Below are positions 11,533-22,281 of a stretch of DNA of 64,000 bases, piece after piece (position 1 is the stretch's first letter; each line of letters opens with the position of its first letter). The DNA is from Dioszegia crocea (taxonomy: Eukaryota; Basidiomycota; Tremellomycetes; Tremellales; Bulleribasidiaceae): the NCBI GenBank assembly GCA_001600615.1, contig BCKK01000002.1, forward strand, positions 2,758,809 to 2,822,808, read 5' to 3'. The notes under the pieces were generated by a model that saw only the letters and a program-made list of their open reading frames with translations, was not told the origin of the DNA and did no database searches. A program made the translations under genes and the position numbers.

Positions 11533-13686
11533 ATGACTCCTCTCGCGATGTCCCCCGATCACTCTGGTGTCCAGTATGATCCCATCACCCTCAGTCTATT
11601 GTGAGTGCGCTTCCGCTATGCTATGAAGGCGAAGCTCAAGACCAGTGCGAATCGCTTTATGAATGTCGCCGAGGCTATGGGCAGGTCACTGCAGCAGACA
11701 TCTATATCGACCAACATCAAAGAACGGCTCGACTTCTCCTGTGCCCTGTTCAGTCCCAGCGGAGACTTGGTCGCCAATGCCCCATTCATTCCCGTCCACC
11801 TGGGATCTATGTCATTTGCGGTCAAATTCCAGCTTGACCGATGGAAGGGCGACCTCAGAGCTGGTGATGTCTTACTCGCCAATTCACCCATCGCAGGAGG
11901 GTCCCATTTGCCCGACTTGACCGTCATCACGCCCATCTTTAACCCCACGCCGGGCAAAGAGGGCGATATCATCTTCTTCACTGCATCGAGAGCGCATCAT
12001 TCGGACATTGGCGGCATCACTGGGGGGTCCATGCCAGCCACAAGTACAGTGCTAGCGGAAGAGGGCGCGGAGATCATATCATTCAAGCTGGTATCTGAGT
12101 CCAAGCTTGATACCAAGGGATTATACCGGCTGTTAGTAGAGGAGCCTGCAAAGTTTCCAGGAGGAAGTGGGTGTAGGAACTACCGAGACGTCGAGAGCGA
12201 CATTAAGGCTGTGAGTCGAGCTCGGATCTGCCGCAGACGTGTGCTGATGGCGTAGCAAATTGCTGCCAACCACAAAGGTTCGCAACTACTGCATGCCTTG
12301 GTAAAGGAGTACACCTTGGAGGTGGTACACGGATATATGGCCTATATCCAACAGTGAGCTTATCGAATGACCATTTCTGACAAGTAGAAACGCCGAGCAA
12401 GCTGTGCGGAACATGCTCAAGAATGCCGCAAAGTCCGCTGGCACCAACATTCTGCACGTAGGCTGTTTCTACTTCTGTATATCGCCAAAGCTGATCCTAC
12501 CAGGGTAAAGACTACTTGGATGACGGCTCGCCCATCTGCCTGTCCATAACCATTGACGAGGGGACAGGAGACGCAACGTTTGACTTTACTGGAACCGGTG
12601 CCGAAGTCAACGGAAATTTGAATGCGCCGATCTCTGTGGTGCACTCTGCAATCATCTATTGGTAAGTGTCCAATCTTCGCGTCGCTAATGTCCAGTATGC
12701 GAGCTATGGTCAATCAAGACATACCGCTGAATGCTGGGTGTCTCGTCCCTCTCACCAGTGAGCCCATGTTTGAAATCAGCCCATCATTCAGCGTCTGATG
12801 GACAGTCATCATACCCGAAGAATGCCTCCTCAATCCCTCTCCCGAAGCCGCTGTATGCGCCGGCAACGTTCTTACCTCGCAGCGGATAACGGATGTGGTC
12901 CTGCTCGCTTTTCAAGCCTGTGCGGCGAGTCAAGGCTGCTGCAACAACCTGTCGTTTGGTGTGGGAGGGAAGGATCCGATAACGGGTGAGGTGAAGAAGG
13001 GCTGGGGTTACTACGAGACCATTGCGGGAGGGAGTGGGGCGGGTCCGACTTGGGATGGAGCGTCGGGTGTGCAGTGAGTTGGTCGCTATCGAGAAGAACT
13101 TTGCTGATGCGATAGTTGCCATATGACCAACACTGCAAGTTTCTATTTCACGCTGATCGGGCTTTCCGCTGACCTTTAGAGAATCACAGATCCAGAGATC
13201 TTGGAAAGGCGATATCGTGAGTGCTTGATATATGGGTTATTGATAATGCTGATACATCCAGCTGTCATTCTACACCAATTTGGTCTTCGTCCAGATTCCG
13301 GCGGAGTCGGCGAGCACTACGGCGGCAACGGCGTCATTCGTGATATCGAGTTTCTGGAAGGTATGCAGGTATCGCTTCTGACCGAACGAAGGTCCCGAGC
13401 GCCATATGGGCTGCATGGCGGCGGGGAGGGAAAAGTCGGCGTCAATACATGGCTTAAGCAATCTGGGGGCGTAGTGAAGCGGAAAGTCAACCTGGGCGGC
13501 AAGGCGAGTGTACGAGTGGCGGCGGGCGACAGACTGGTGCTTCATACCCCTGGAGGAGGAGCTTGGGGCGTGGGTGAACGGAGGAATATTCCTGAAGGGG
13601 AGAAAGCAGTCAAGTCGGAGCATGCTTGGGAGCCCAGAGGCAGTTTGGCGGAGAAAGCTTTGGCTGAGGCGGCATTTGGAGCTTGA
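11533..13686 (+). CDS. OXP1: 5-oxoprolinase C-terminal half (HyuB-like)
   Basis: Ten exons summing to 1770 nt give 589 residues in one frame. The start [17 protein letters not shown] leads straight into [19 protein letters not shown] across the 45-nt intron 11601-11645, the point where HyuB begins in the fused yeast enzyme. Further family landmarks are [98 protein letters not shown] and HTPGGGAWG at the end. In bacterial and eukaryotic relatives this half completes hydrolysis of the phosphorylated ring. Intron 13135-13179 uses a GC-AG pair (donor GCAAGT), the only boundary giving the conserved TNTRITDP. It should act as a complex with the divergent N-half product. Confidence 0.9.
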
Positions 13687-13851
13687 ATATCTCAGGTCAA
13701 TCTCAGATATTGTAGGTGTTGTGACTTCCGCTTATCTCGAGTACTACATGTACACATATATGATTGGAAGAACTCGGACCGGACCCTGTGTAAACTTATT
13801 ATTCTTACTGCTGTCTTCTACCCATTCTTCCCTAATTATACAATTCCCCGC

Positions 13852-15554
13852 CTAAGCTCGCTGAGCAGCTCGACCAACCACACCCCTATCCCCATACTTC
13901 CATCGCAGGGCGAAAGCCATGAGAGCCGAGGCGCCCAATAGGGCTGTGGTGACGGCGAATCCAGGCTTATAGGACGGAGCATCGGTCGCCGGCCACAAGA
14001 AGGACCCGTACACAGAGGCAAGGTTGCCGAAACCGTTGATGAGGGCGATCGAGACGGCACGTTTCTCCCTGCCGTCGAACATGGTGACCATCCAAGACAG
14101 GAAGATGGGGACCGCCGTCCAGATACCCGCACCACCGAAGCAGATGAAGGCATATCGGACCTTGGCATCCGATACGGTCGAGACGATAATGAAGGCGATG
14201 CAGCCCAGACCGCAAGCGCCGACGACATGCCAGGCCTTCTGCTTGGTACGGTCTGCATTGAACCCGGCGGTTAAAGCGATGGCTAGCGCTACGGCGTAGA
14301 TGGGTACGGTCATGTCTGGGCTCATCAGCCGATGGACAGACTATGGGTAAAGTCAACTTACACTGAACCATAGATCCGGTATATCCAAGCGAGCCCATCA
14401 GCGTGGGGAAGAAGTAGGAGATTGTGCCGGCGCAAGTGACCATATTGTAGGCGAGTAGGAATCCCCAGGTTCTAGGGTCTCGAATGGCGGAGAGGAACGC
14501 AGTCTTGTGAGACATTTCTGCGTCCTCGCCAGCCTGGAGGCCAGATGACACCCGAGCAATCGCTAGTGCCTTCTCTTCCTCGTTGAGCCACTTGGTTGTG
14601 GTGGGATAGTCGGGAAGAACGAAGAAGGCGCCAATGGCGATGACAGCGGTGGCGGCGCCTGATGATCAGCGTCGTAGAAGGAGCGAAACGGTCCACTCAC
14701 CCTCAATGATGAATAGCCATTTCCAACCTCGGACACCGCCGGACCCCTCCAGACCGGTGATGATGCCGCCAGCCAAGAGACCTCCGAACGCGCCGGAGAT
14801 CAGGGAGGCAGTATAAAAGAAGGCCACACGTTTGGACAGCTCCGCAGGCTGTAAGGTCAGTGATTGACTCGACCTTCAAACTTAGCCGGCACTCACCTTG
14901 TACCAGCACGACATGAGCAATAAGACCCCTGGGAAGAATCCCGCCTCTGCTATGCCTAAGCAAAATCGCCACATGACCATGCCGACCAGAGAGTTGACTC
15001 CAGCAACAGCCACAGACATAGAACCCTAGCAAATCAGCTCCAGACATCATCAGGGCGGGGATACAACTCACCCAGAGGAACATGATGGCGGGGAGGAAGA
15101 TTGATGGGCGCGAGCGAGCCAGTAAGAGATTGGCGGGTACCTCAAATAAGAGATACGAGATGAAAAAGATAGAAACGATGAGGGAGTAGTCGGATGATGA
15201 GAGATTGAGATCTGCCTGCATTCCACCGGTTTTGGCATTACCGATGTTTGTCCTGTCACTATCCATTGTCAGCTTACTTCAAGTACCTGACACGTCGTAG
15301 GAACGCAAACTTACATGTAGTTCAGACTGATTTGTCAGCTCGATCCTGACATCGCACCAGGGGGCCCTAACTCACATGTACATGGCCCACAGCATCGGCA
15401 ACATGTGCCTATCGATCTTGCGCACGAGCAGCCTCTCCGCCTCCGTACCCTCCACATACGTGTCGACATAGGCTTCCGAGTCAGCCTTGTTAGCCGCAGG
15501 ATAGGCCGTCTCTTCGTGTGTCAAATCGTGCTTATGCTCGTGTACGGTGGACAT
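13852..15554 (-). CDS. MFS permease, ACS family (tandem copy A)
   Basis: A twelve-helix major facilitator permease of the anion:cation symporter family, about 490 residues. The hydrophilic start MSTVHEHKHDLTHEETAYPA at 15554 is followed by DRHMLPMLWAMYM, NYMDRTNIGNAKTGGMQ, FFISYLLFEVPANLLLARSR, WRFCLGIAEAGFFPGVLLL and KRVAFFYTASLISGAFGG, with GFNADRTKQKAWH in the later half. The stop is at 13852-13854. The downstream neighbour on the same strand is a close paralogue with the same exon order, so the two arose by tandem duplication. A TATATA box lies at about 15612-15618, some 60 bases before the ATG. It converges with the oxoprolinase C-half, so oxoproline or a related acid is a possible cargo, but this is inference. 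Confidence 0.9.
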
Positions 15555-16308
15555 GATGGAGTACGAGTAGATGAGGTTTCGACAGAGTTGAGGGGAAAAG
15601 GACGGGAGGGTTATATATGCCCGGCGCAGCGCTGCAGATCCCTTCGGTGGAGAGGTAAGGCCGACTTCAGGAGTGAGTGGAGGCGAGAAGGGGACTCCAC
15701 TCTTCCCCGCTCATAGCCCCATGGTCAGGAAACCGGCAGCGACCGGCAGGATGCGCATGCGCCAATAATAGGCCCGGAAATCTAATTGTGGATTCGAGCT
15801 CCAAAGGACGTTTCAGGATTCTTCTGGAGCGGTGCCTGGCCCAACTCTGGCGCAACCCAGGGACCACCTTTGAGATGAGGCGAACATTGATGAGCACTGG
15901 GGGCCGCTCATGGGATATGGTGATATGGTGAAGGGCTGTGAAGTGTCGAGTGTAGAGCGCAGGGATTGGTCTGGACTTCCGCGACGTAGATGAGATAAAT
16001 ACAAGAAACAAGCGGTAAAATTTCCGAAACAGGTCGGTTACGTAATGTGTTTCATGTGTCCAGCTCGTAATCGATGTTCGAGCTTCGGTGCCTAGGCCTA
16101 CCGTGCCACACGTCGTTGGCGCAGAGCCGGTCGCTTCTCGAGCTGGGTCATGCAATCGGACGTCTAGGAAACGTACTATGCCGTCCGAGGACATCATCTG
16201 GCAGCATCGCTCTCTATCGCGTGATCCCCAAATAGGTCAATTCATTTATAATCAGGTTCTAGCTTATTACAATCACTGCAAGGATGCGCCGAAGTTCCCA
16301 ATCAATCC
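15555..16308. other. Intergenic region between tandem permeases
   Basis: The 754 bases between the two tandem permease genes contain the TATA-containing promoter of copy A (about 15612-15618) and the 3' flank of copy B. No further gene, RNA or repeat is evident. Short open frames lack splice continuation or family resemblance. Confidence 0.5.
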
Positions 16309-18106
16309 CTATTTGCGACCAGCTCTGCCAATGACACCCTTGTCATCGTACTTCCACTTCAAGAGGAACGCCATAAGACCGGCACCACCCAAAAGTGCAG
16401 TGGTGACTGCGAAGCCACTCCTGTAGGTGGGAGCGTCGGTCGAGGGCCAGAGGAAGGATCCGTAGACGGAGGCAAGGTTACCGAAACCGTTGATGAGGGC
16501 GATAGAGATGGCACGCTTCTCTCGGCCTTCGAACATGGTGACGACCCAAGAGAGGAAAATGGGGACAGCAGTCCAAATACCAGCACCGCCAAAGCAGATG
16601 AAGGCGTATCGGACTTTGAAATCGGAGACTGTCGAGCAAATAATGAAGGAGACGCAACCCATTGCGCAGGCGCCCATGACGTGGTAGGCTTTCTGGTGGG
16701 TGCGGTCGGCAGAGAAACCCGCAGTGACGGCGATGACAAGGGCGACGGTGTAGATGGGGACGGTCATGTCTGAAGGTCAGTGAGGTTACATTTCTGGAAC
16801 GGGATTGACTTGCATTGCACCATGGAGCCCGTGTAGCCCAGAGCACCCATCAGAGTAGGGAAGAAGTAGGATATAGTACCAGCGCATGTCACCATGTTGT
16901 AGGTGATGAGGAAACCCCATGTTCGGGGGTCCTTGAGAGCGGCGATGAAGGCGGTCTTGTGGGACATCTCAGCCTCCTCTCCGGCGTGGAGACCGGACGA
17001 AACTCGAGCGATAGCCAGAGCCTTCTCCTCCTCGTTGAGCCATTTTGTGTCGGAGGGGTAGTCGGGGAGGACGAAGAATGCACCGATGGCTACGACAGCA
17101 GTTGCAAGACCTATAAATCAGCGTTGTCCGTGATGAAACGCAATACAGATGACTAACCTTCAATGATGAACAGCCACTTCCAACCTCGGATACCTGAGGT
17201 TCCCTCCATGCCGGTAATGATACCACCAGCGAGGAGACCACCAAAGGATCCGGACAATAGGGAGGCGGTGTAGAAGAAGGCGACACGTTTGGAAAGCTCT
17301 GCAGGTTTGTACCAGCAAGACTGTTGGTGAGTTAGCGTAGATCTAGCGTTGGGACTGGGACGAATTCACCATGATAAGCATGACACCTGTGACATCAGCG
17401 TGTTGTTCTTGCAGGGCTGATGTAAGAGCTTACCAGGGAAGAATCCAGCCTCAGCGATACCTAGGCAGAATCGCCAGATGACCATACCGACCAAGGAGTT
17501 GACACCGGCGACACCGATTGACATGGCACCCTACAGTGTCAACTTTTGCCTCTCATCCGTCAATTTGAGGACTTACCCAGACAAACATGATGGCGGGGAG
17601 GAAGATAGAAGGTCTCGAGCGAGCCAAAAGCATGTTTGCGGGCACTGAGCAATCAGCATTGAAACATCTCGCCTTAACGCATGCAGACCAACCTTCAAAG
17701 AGCAAGTAGGACACGAAAAAGATCGAGACGATCAGCGAGTACTCGGATGAGGTCAAGTTGAGGTCGCGCTCCATTCCACCAGACTTCGCGTTTCCAACGT
17801 TTGTCCTATCACTTCGGCCGGTCAGCTCACATCCTGCTCGGCGTCACGGGGATCCTGACTTACATGTAGTTCAGACTAGCGTTGTCAGCTTGGCCCCTGC
17901 TTCGTTTTGGAGATGCTGACTTACATATACATGACCCACAACATTGGCAGCATGTGTCTGTCAATCTTGCGCAGAAGCCGCTTCTCCTCGTCGGTACCTT
18001 CGACATAGGTGTCGACATAGGCCTCTGAGTCGGCCTTGTTGGCGATGGGGTAGGCAGTCTCATCGTGAGCGAGATCGATCTTCTGGTCGTCGTGGACGTG
18101 GGACAT
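16309..18106 (-). CDS. MFS permease, ACS family (tandem copy B)
   Basis: A paralogue of the permease at 13852-15554, alike through almost its entire length. It starts MSHVHDDQKIDLAHDETAYP and continues with DRHMLPMLWVMYM, FFVSYLLFEVPANMLLARSR and WRFCLGIAEAGFFPGVMLI. It ends GVIGRAGRK. The start at 18106 is chosen because it aligns with the start of copy A; an upstream in-frame Met exists, but its extension does not. Introns fall at equivalent places, with one extra intron visible inside the second-helix region after LFE. A TATA-like TTATATG lies about 50 bases upstream. Differences are conservative and concentrated in loops, which suggests both copies are functional and may differ in regulation or affinity. 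The cargo is unknown. Confidence 0.9.
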
Positions 18107-19008
18107 GTTAGCGGTGAGTGATGAGTTGGGGAGAACTGAGAGTGGCGGCGACTCGAGCCTTATATGTTCTTCTCTCACCGCGTACAAATGAATGGCTCCT
18201 GCCTCCCCAGCAGCTGAGCGGATGCAATGGAGCAATCAATTGCTTGGCATATAACGTACATTTGGACGGTGCCCCGTTCTTCCCCGTATATTCCCTGTCC
18301 TTTTCCCTGATCCCCCAAAGTTGGCTCTTCGGTCTTCCTCTCGTCTTGCCCCTTGCCCTCCCCTTGCCGCGTCTATTCTCGGCGCTAAAGGATTTATCCG
18401 GGATGAAGCTATGAAGCGGCAATGGCAGGTGAATGATTGGCAGTGGCAGGTGGAGGTCAGAGGGGAAGCGGGGGCGGGTTAACCCCGCGTTTTCTCCGCA
18501 ATATTCCAAATTACCCGGCTAAGGAACCGGAGCATAACCGAGACGGAGCGGCAATGAGCGGAACCTTGATCGAGTAGATTACCCAAAGTGGCAAATTCTC
18601 AACCTCCGGTAACTCAGGAGTTGCCAAAGTGCGGAACAGTCTTCTTGCGACCACCGAGATCTCGGTACAACGCTGCACCGGACTGACCGTGGTTCCGCTC
18701 AGCTGCTCGGCTGCGAATCCGATTATCTCAGCAAAATCGGTGGACGGTGTGACATCGCAATCTTACAGCGCCAAAGCTGGTGGCCACCGCTATTCCACGG
18801 CTTTGCATGGACTGATAGAGAAAGTCTAGCTAGGGAAGCTCAAGGTTGTGCTCGGTCATTTCAGCGGAAAACTCAGTTCGAGCTACGGTTGTTCCACATT
18901 AGGACTGTGTTATAGCTTAGTATAGTATTAGGATAGAGGGAAGACGTCTTGGTGATATTGACTATGACTACATTGAGGTCGAAATGGCCCTAATAGATGC
19001 AACGCTCT
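18107..19008. other. Intergenic region, upstream of permease copy B
   Basis: About 900 bases run from the permease start to the stop of the heme-oxygenase-like gene. It holds the permease promoter and, at 18231-18244, a 14-nt inverted repeat (AGCAAT, 2-nt spacer, ATTGCT). The remaining roughly 600 bases are AT-richer with no supported gene. Confidence 0.5.
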
Positions 19009-21394
19009 TTAAGTAGAAGCGCCCGACCCGCTGCTAGGCTCGTATTCCCTCATAGCCTCTCTGACTTCCAGTTCGACCCGCCTCACTACATCCGAATGGC
19101 CCAGAACTTCAACCCACCACGCCATCGCCGCCTCCGTCCACTCCAGCAGCAAAGAGGTCTGCGCATACGGATGCAAGCGTATTGCGAGCAGGTCCGCACA
19201 GAGGCTCGCCACGGACCGCGCCTCGGCAGAATCATCTGCTTCGACGAGTCTGGCCAGATCAAGTAGAGAATTTGGCAAGGGAAAGTCCTTGGTCCGAAAG
19301 TGCTCTTCTGCTACCTCCCACAGACCCCTCAAATCCGCTTCATCCGTTCCCGCGCAAATGTCTTCCGCTCGATGCAGAGCTGGAAACCCAAGTTGAGCTC
19401 GCATAATACGAAGGACCGTACAGCCAAGTGGGCAGGCGAATTTGGAGGGATGGAGGGGGAAGAGGTCGAGCAGAGAGAGTGAAGTCAAGAGGAGGGCAGC
19501 TTGGAGATGAGATGAGAGGGTAGATAAGGGTGGGGTGTGGTCGAGAGGAGTTGGACGATGAGCGAAGCGAGGCAGAACGGAAGCGATGTCTTCTGCGGTG
19601 GGAGAGGGGAGCAAGGTAGCAGCGGCTTTGGCGAATCGGCCAGGGACAGTTCCAACGGATTCGACGATCTCCGGCGTAGGACCGATGAAGCGCTCATAAC
19701 TCCCCTTCGCCTGATCATGGCTATTGCCCATGCTCGCTATCCAACGTCGGACCAGCGCCACCTCTCTATCCGTGAACGCCCCAAACATCCGTCCACCCCA
19801 TTGTAGCTCCTTGACCAGACGACTCTTGCTGTCATCCCCCTGAACCACCCATGGTCTCTTCTCTGCAAGAACACGGAGAAATGCCAGACCGCGCTCGGAT
19901 GTCCAAGCTGACGGGTCTAGCCATTGTTCAAGGGTCTGGCCGGCGAACGAAAGGCGGGAGGGACAGTGGAGATGTTCGGCCGCAGAAGATTTGCGTTGGA
20001 GAAGGGCGACCATGTCGTTTTCGATGGCTAAGGGAGGGGTCTGAGAAGAGGTGAGTGGGACTGGACGCCACTGACGGCTTGTTGCCTCCCATCCAAACTC
20101 TATCGGCCCGGATGGCGTAGTGGGTAGGCCATCCGCCAGCAACACCCCTGCTTGCACCCTCCGCCACATCCTTTCCATGGCCTCCGTCCCATCCCGCTTC
20201 TCCACTCCCGCCAAATACTGCTCGACTGCCGTTCGCGCCATCGCCGCATGACCCGAATCGGGATTATCGATAGTGATATGAAGGGCAAAGTAGTAGTCGT
20301 TGATGCGCAGCTCGCGTAGCTCGTACGAGGTGACAAGGAGGTGAAAGGGAAGGGTCTCGTATGCCATGTTGAAGCCGAGAGCTTCAGGGAAGAAATCGCC
20401 CGAGCCAGCTAGCAGGCCCACGCATTGCTGAGCCACTGCAGCTGACCAACACCGAGGCGATCCGCCATCTGGACCGAGATTGTCAAAGTTGATCGTATCT
20501 CCCGCTGCGGCCGAGGTAGCCGATAGCGATCGAAGGAGTTGATGGTAGACGTAAACGTGATTCTTTTGCAGATCGCCATCCCCAAATTCTTCCGAAATCA
20601 CCTGCCATGCCAGCTTGGCTGCATCCCGCTCAATTTTGGGTGATGTTTTGGAAGCGCCCAAAGACCGCACGCCAGCACCAAGCGCATTCGCTATCCACAC
20701 GCCATCGACGTATTTGACACAAGCAGCGAGCTTGAGCCACTCCAGTGCAAAGTCGCGGGTTGGAAATAGCTCTCGAGGGGATCCGCACTTTCGGCGTGAG
20801 AGGTAGGCTTGATATCTGGATGCAGCGGAGCGATGATTTGCGGCAAAGTAAGATTCTAGCCCGGCTGGCGAGGGGACAGATAGGACAGTAGATGAGGGGG
20901 AGGCGATAGCGGCGGATGTGGTCTGGTCGAGGAGCTGGGATAGACGGATGTGTGCAAGCTCGACACTTTCTGCCTGATCAGTTTGAAGTCTAGCGGACAA
21001 CATGAAGCGACTCACCAGGATGATCCTCTAGATTCTGCAGCATATGATACAGCCTCCTATCCTCTGCCACCTGTCTCCGTTCTTCTTCGGTCACCCGCAG
21101 ATTTATCAAGTCTGGGAAAGGGAATGACAAGTCTTTCTTGTCGCCTTCGGCCACAGCCTCGGACATTCCCTTTCCCGCCGCCGGGACAGGATCGATATCC
21201 AGCCCTAAGCCCCTCCCTAATTTTCTGCCTCGTCTGGGCGGACTTCTACTCTCTTCGGACCGAGGCTTGATACGCAATTGCCGACGATAGTAGAACCATG
21301 ACGAAATGGCATAGATGCCCGCGGTAGCGATCGCGAGGGGGAAGAGGAGGGACGGGTCATGATGGGAAGCGAGTGTTGTAAATAAATCGGTCAT
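19009..21394 (-). CDS. Heme-oxygenase-like diiron (iron-containing redox enzyme) protein with N-terminal membrane anchor
   Basis: Two exons give about 780 residues. The intron lies just below 21045, with a GTGAGT donor. The N-terminus MTDLFTTLASHHDPS precedes one hydrophobic segment (FPLAIATAGIYAISSWFYY), probably a membrane anchor. The central part carries FFPEALGFNMAYET and then RINDYYFALHITIDNPDSGH, the Glu and His/Asp/His pattern of the heme-oxygenase-like diiron oxidase superfamily (Haem_oxygenas_2-like). Such enzymes use a dinuclear iron site to oxidise amino acids, fatty acids or hydroxylamines. In fungi this long form is uncharacterised. DPSAWTSERGLAFLRVLAEK and a helical C-terminal domain follow. 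The metal-ligand assignment comes from the motif only, and the substrate is unknown. Confidence 0.7.
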
Positions 21395-22281
21395 CGCGGA
21401 TGATGGAGTGCGGGAATTGTTTGGCGTGCTCAGTAGGCGGACAGGCTGTGAATATCGAGGTGGTTGGTGGGTCGAGATGAGATGTGGGTGTGGCTATGAT
21501 TGGCTGTGATTATATAGAAGTATGAGCTGCCGATCCTGATTCCAGAGAACCTTGATCTCGACCTCCGGTTCCGACAAGCACGCCATTCCCTGTGTGATCC
21601 GATGATGAGGGGCTGCATTATGACTGTGTAGATCGGGGGTTGTTGACAGGCACAGCCATCTTTAGGCCGATTCCAGCAAACTCCCATCGTCATACAGAGG
21701 TTGACATCACCTGACGGGAGCATGCAATCGGGGCCCCGGCCGGGGCCAGCCGAATGAGGCAGTCACGGAGATCGGGAGGTGTCCGTGGCTTAGCAGGGAG
21801 GTTATAATGGGGCAGTATGTAGGGGGTGTTGTTGAGAGTATGCTGGTGTCGTCTGGCTGCCAGTCTGCCTGCAGAGCTTGCGCGCGCTCGTGAGCTGTGG
21901 AAAGGGGGCGATACGGGCGATGGCGAGATGTCGGCGAAAGCCTGCGCCTCGCCAAAGACATCACATTGCCATATCGCCAAATTGAGGTCGAACGAAGCGA
22001 GGCAAAGATCGGCGGGTCTAGCTCTTTGCTTCAGTCTCGCGAGTGATGGCAGACATGTCAAGTCGTTGTGATAGCCTCGAGGATGAAACAGAATCGAACA
22101 AGCTTGCTATCTTCTTATCTGCGACACCCAAGCTTCACCTTTTACGAGAGCCAATCAGGTCTATTTTGAGTTGCCGTTATCCGCAACTTTTTTTCGGTCC
22201 ACCTCGTCCACCCACGATAAGACTTTGCACTCCCCTGACTCTGTACATTACACACCCCGCACACATTCAACCTGGGCCGAG
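21395..22281. promoter_or_regulatory. Divergent promoter of the diiron protein and purine permease
   Basis: This 887-bp region contains CTTATC at 22114-22119 and GATAAG at 22216-22221, close to the purine permease start. These are candidate nitrogen GATA-factor sites. It also contains a perfect 16-bp GC palindrome at 21732-21747 (GGCCCCGG/CCGGGGCC). No gene or RNA is supported inside. Confidence 0.5.

Noticed and set aside
8403..13686. Oxoprolinase halves as a simple frameshift pseudogene
   Set aside because: The two parts are on opposite strands with separate promoters, starts and stops, and all introns keep frame, so this is not a broken single frame.
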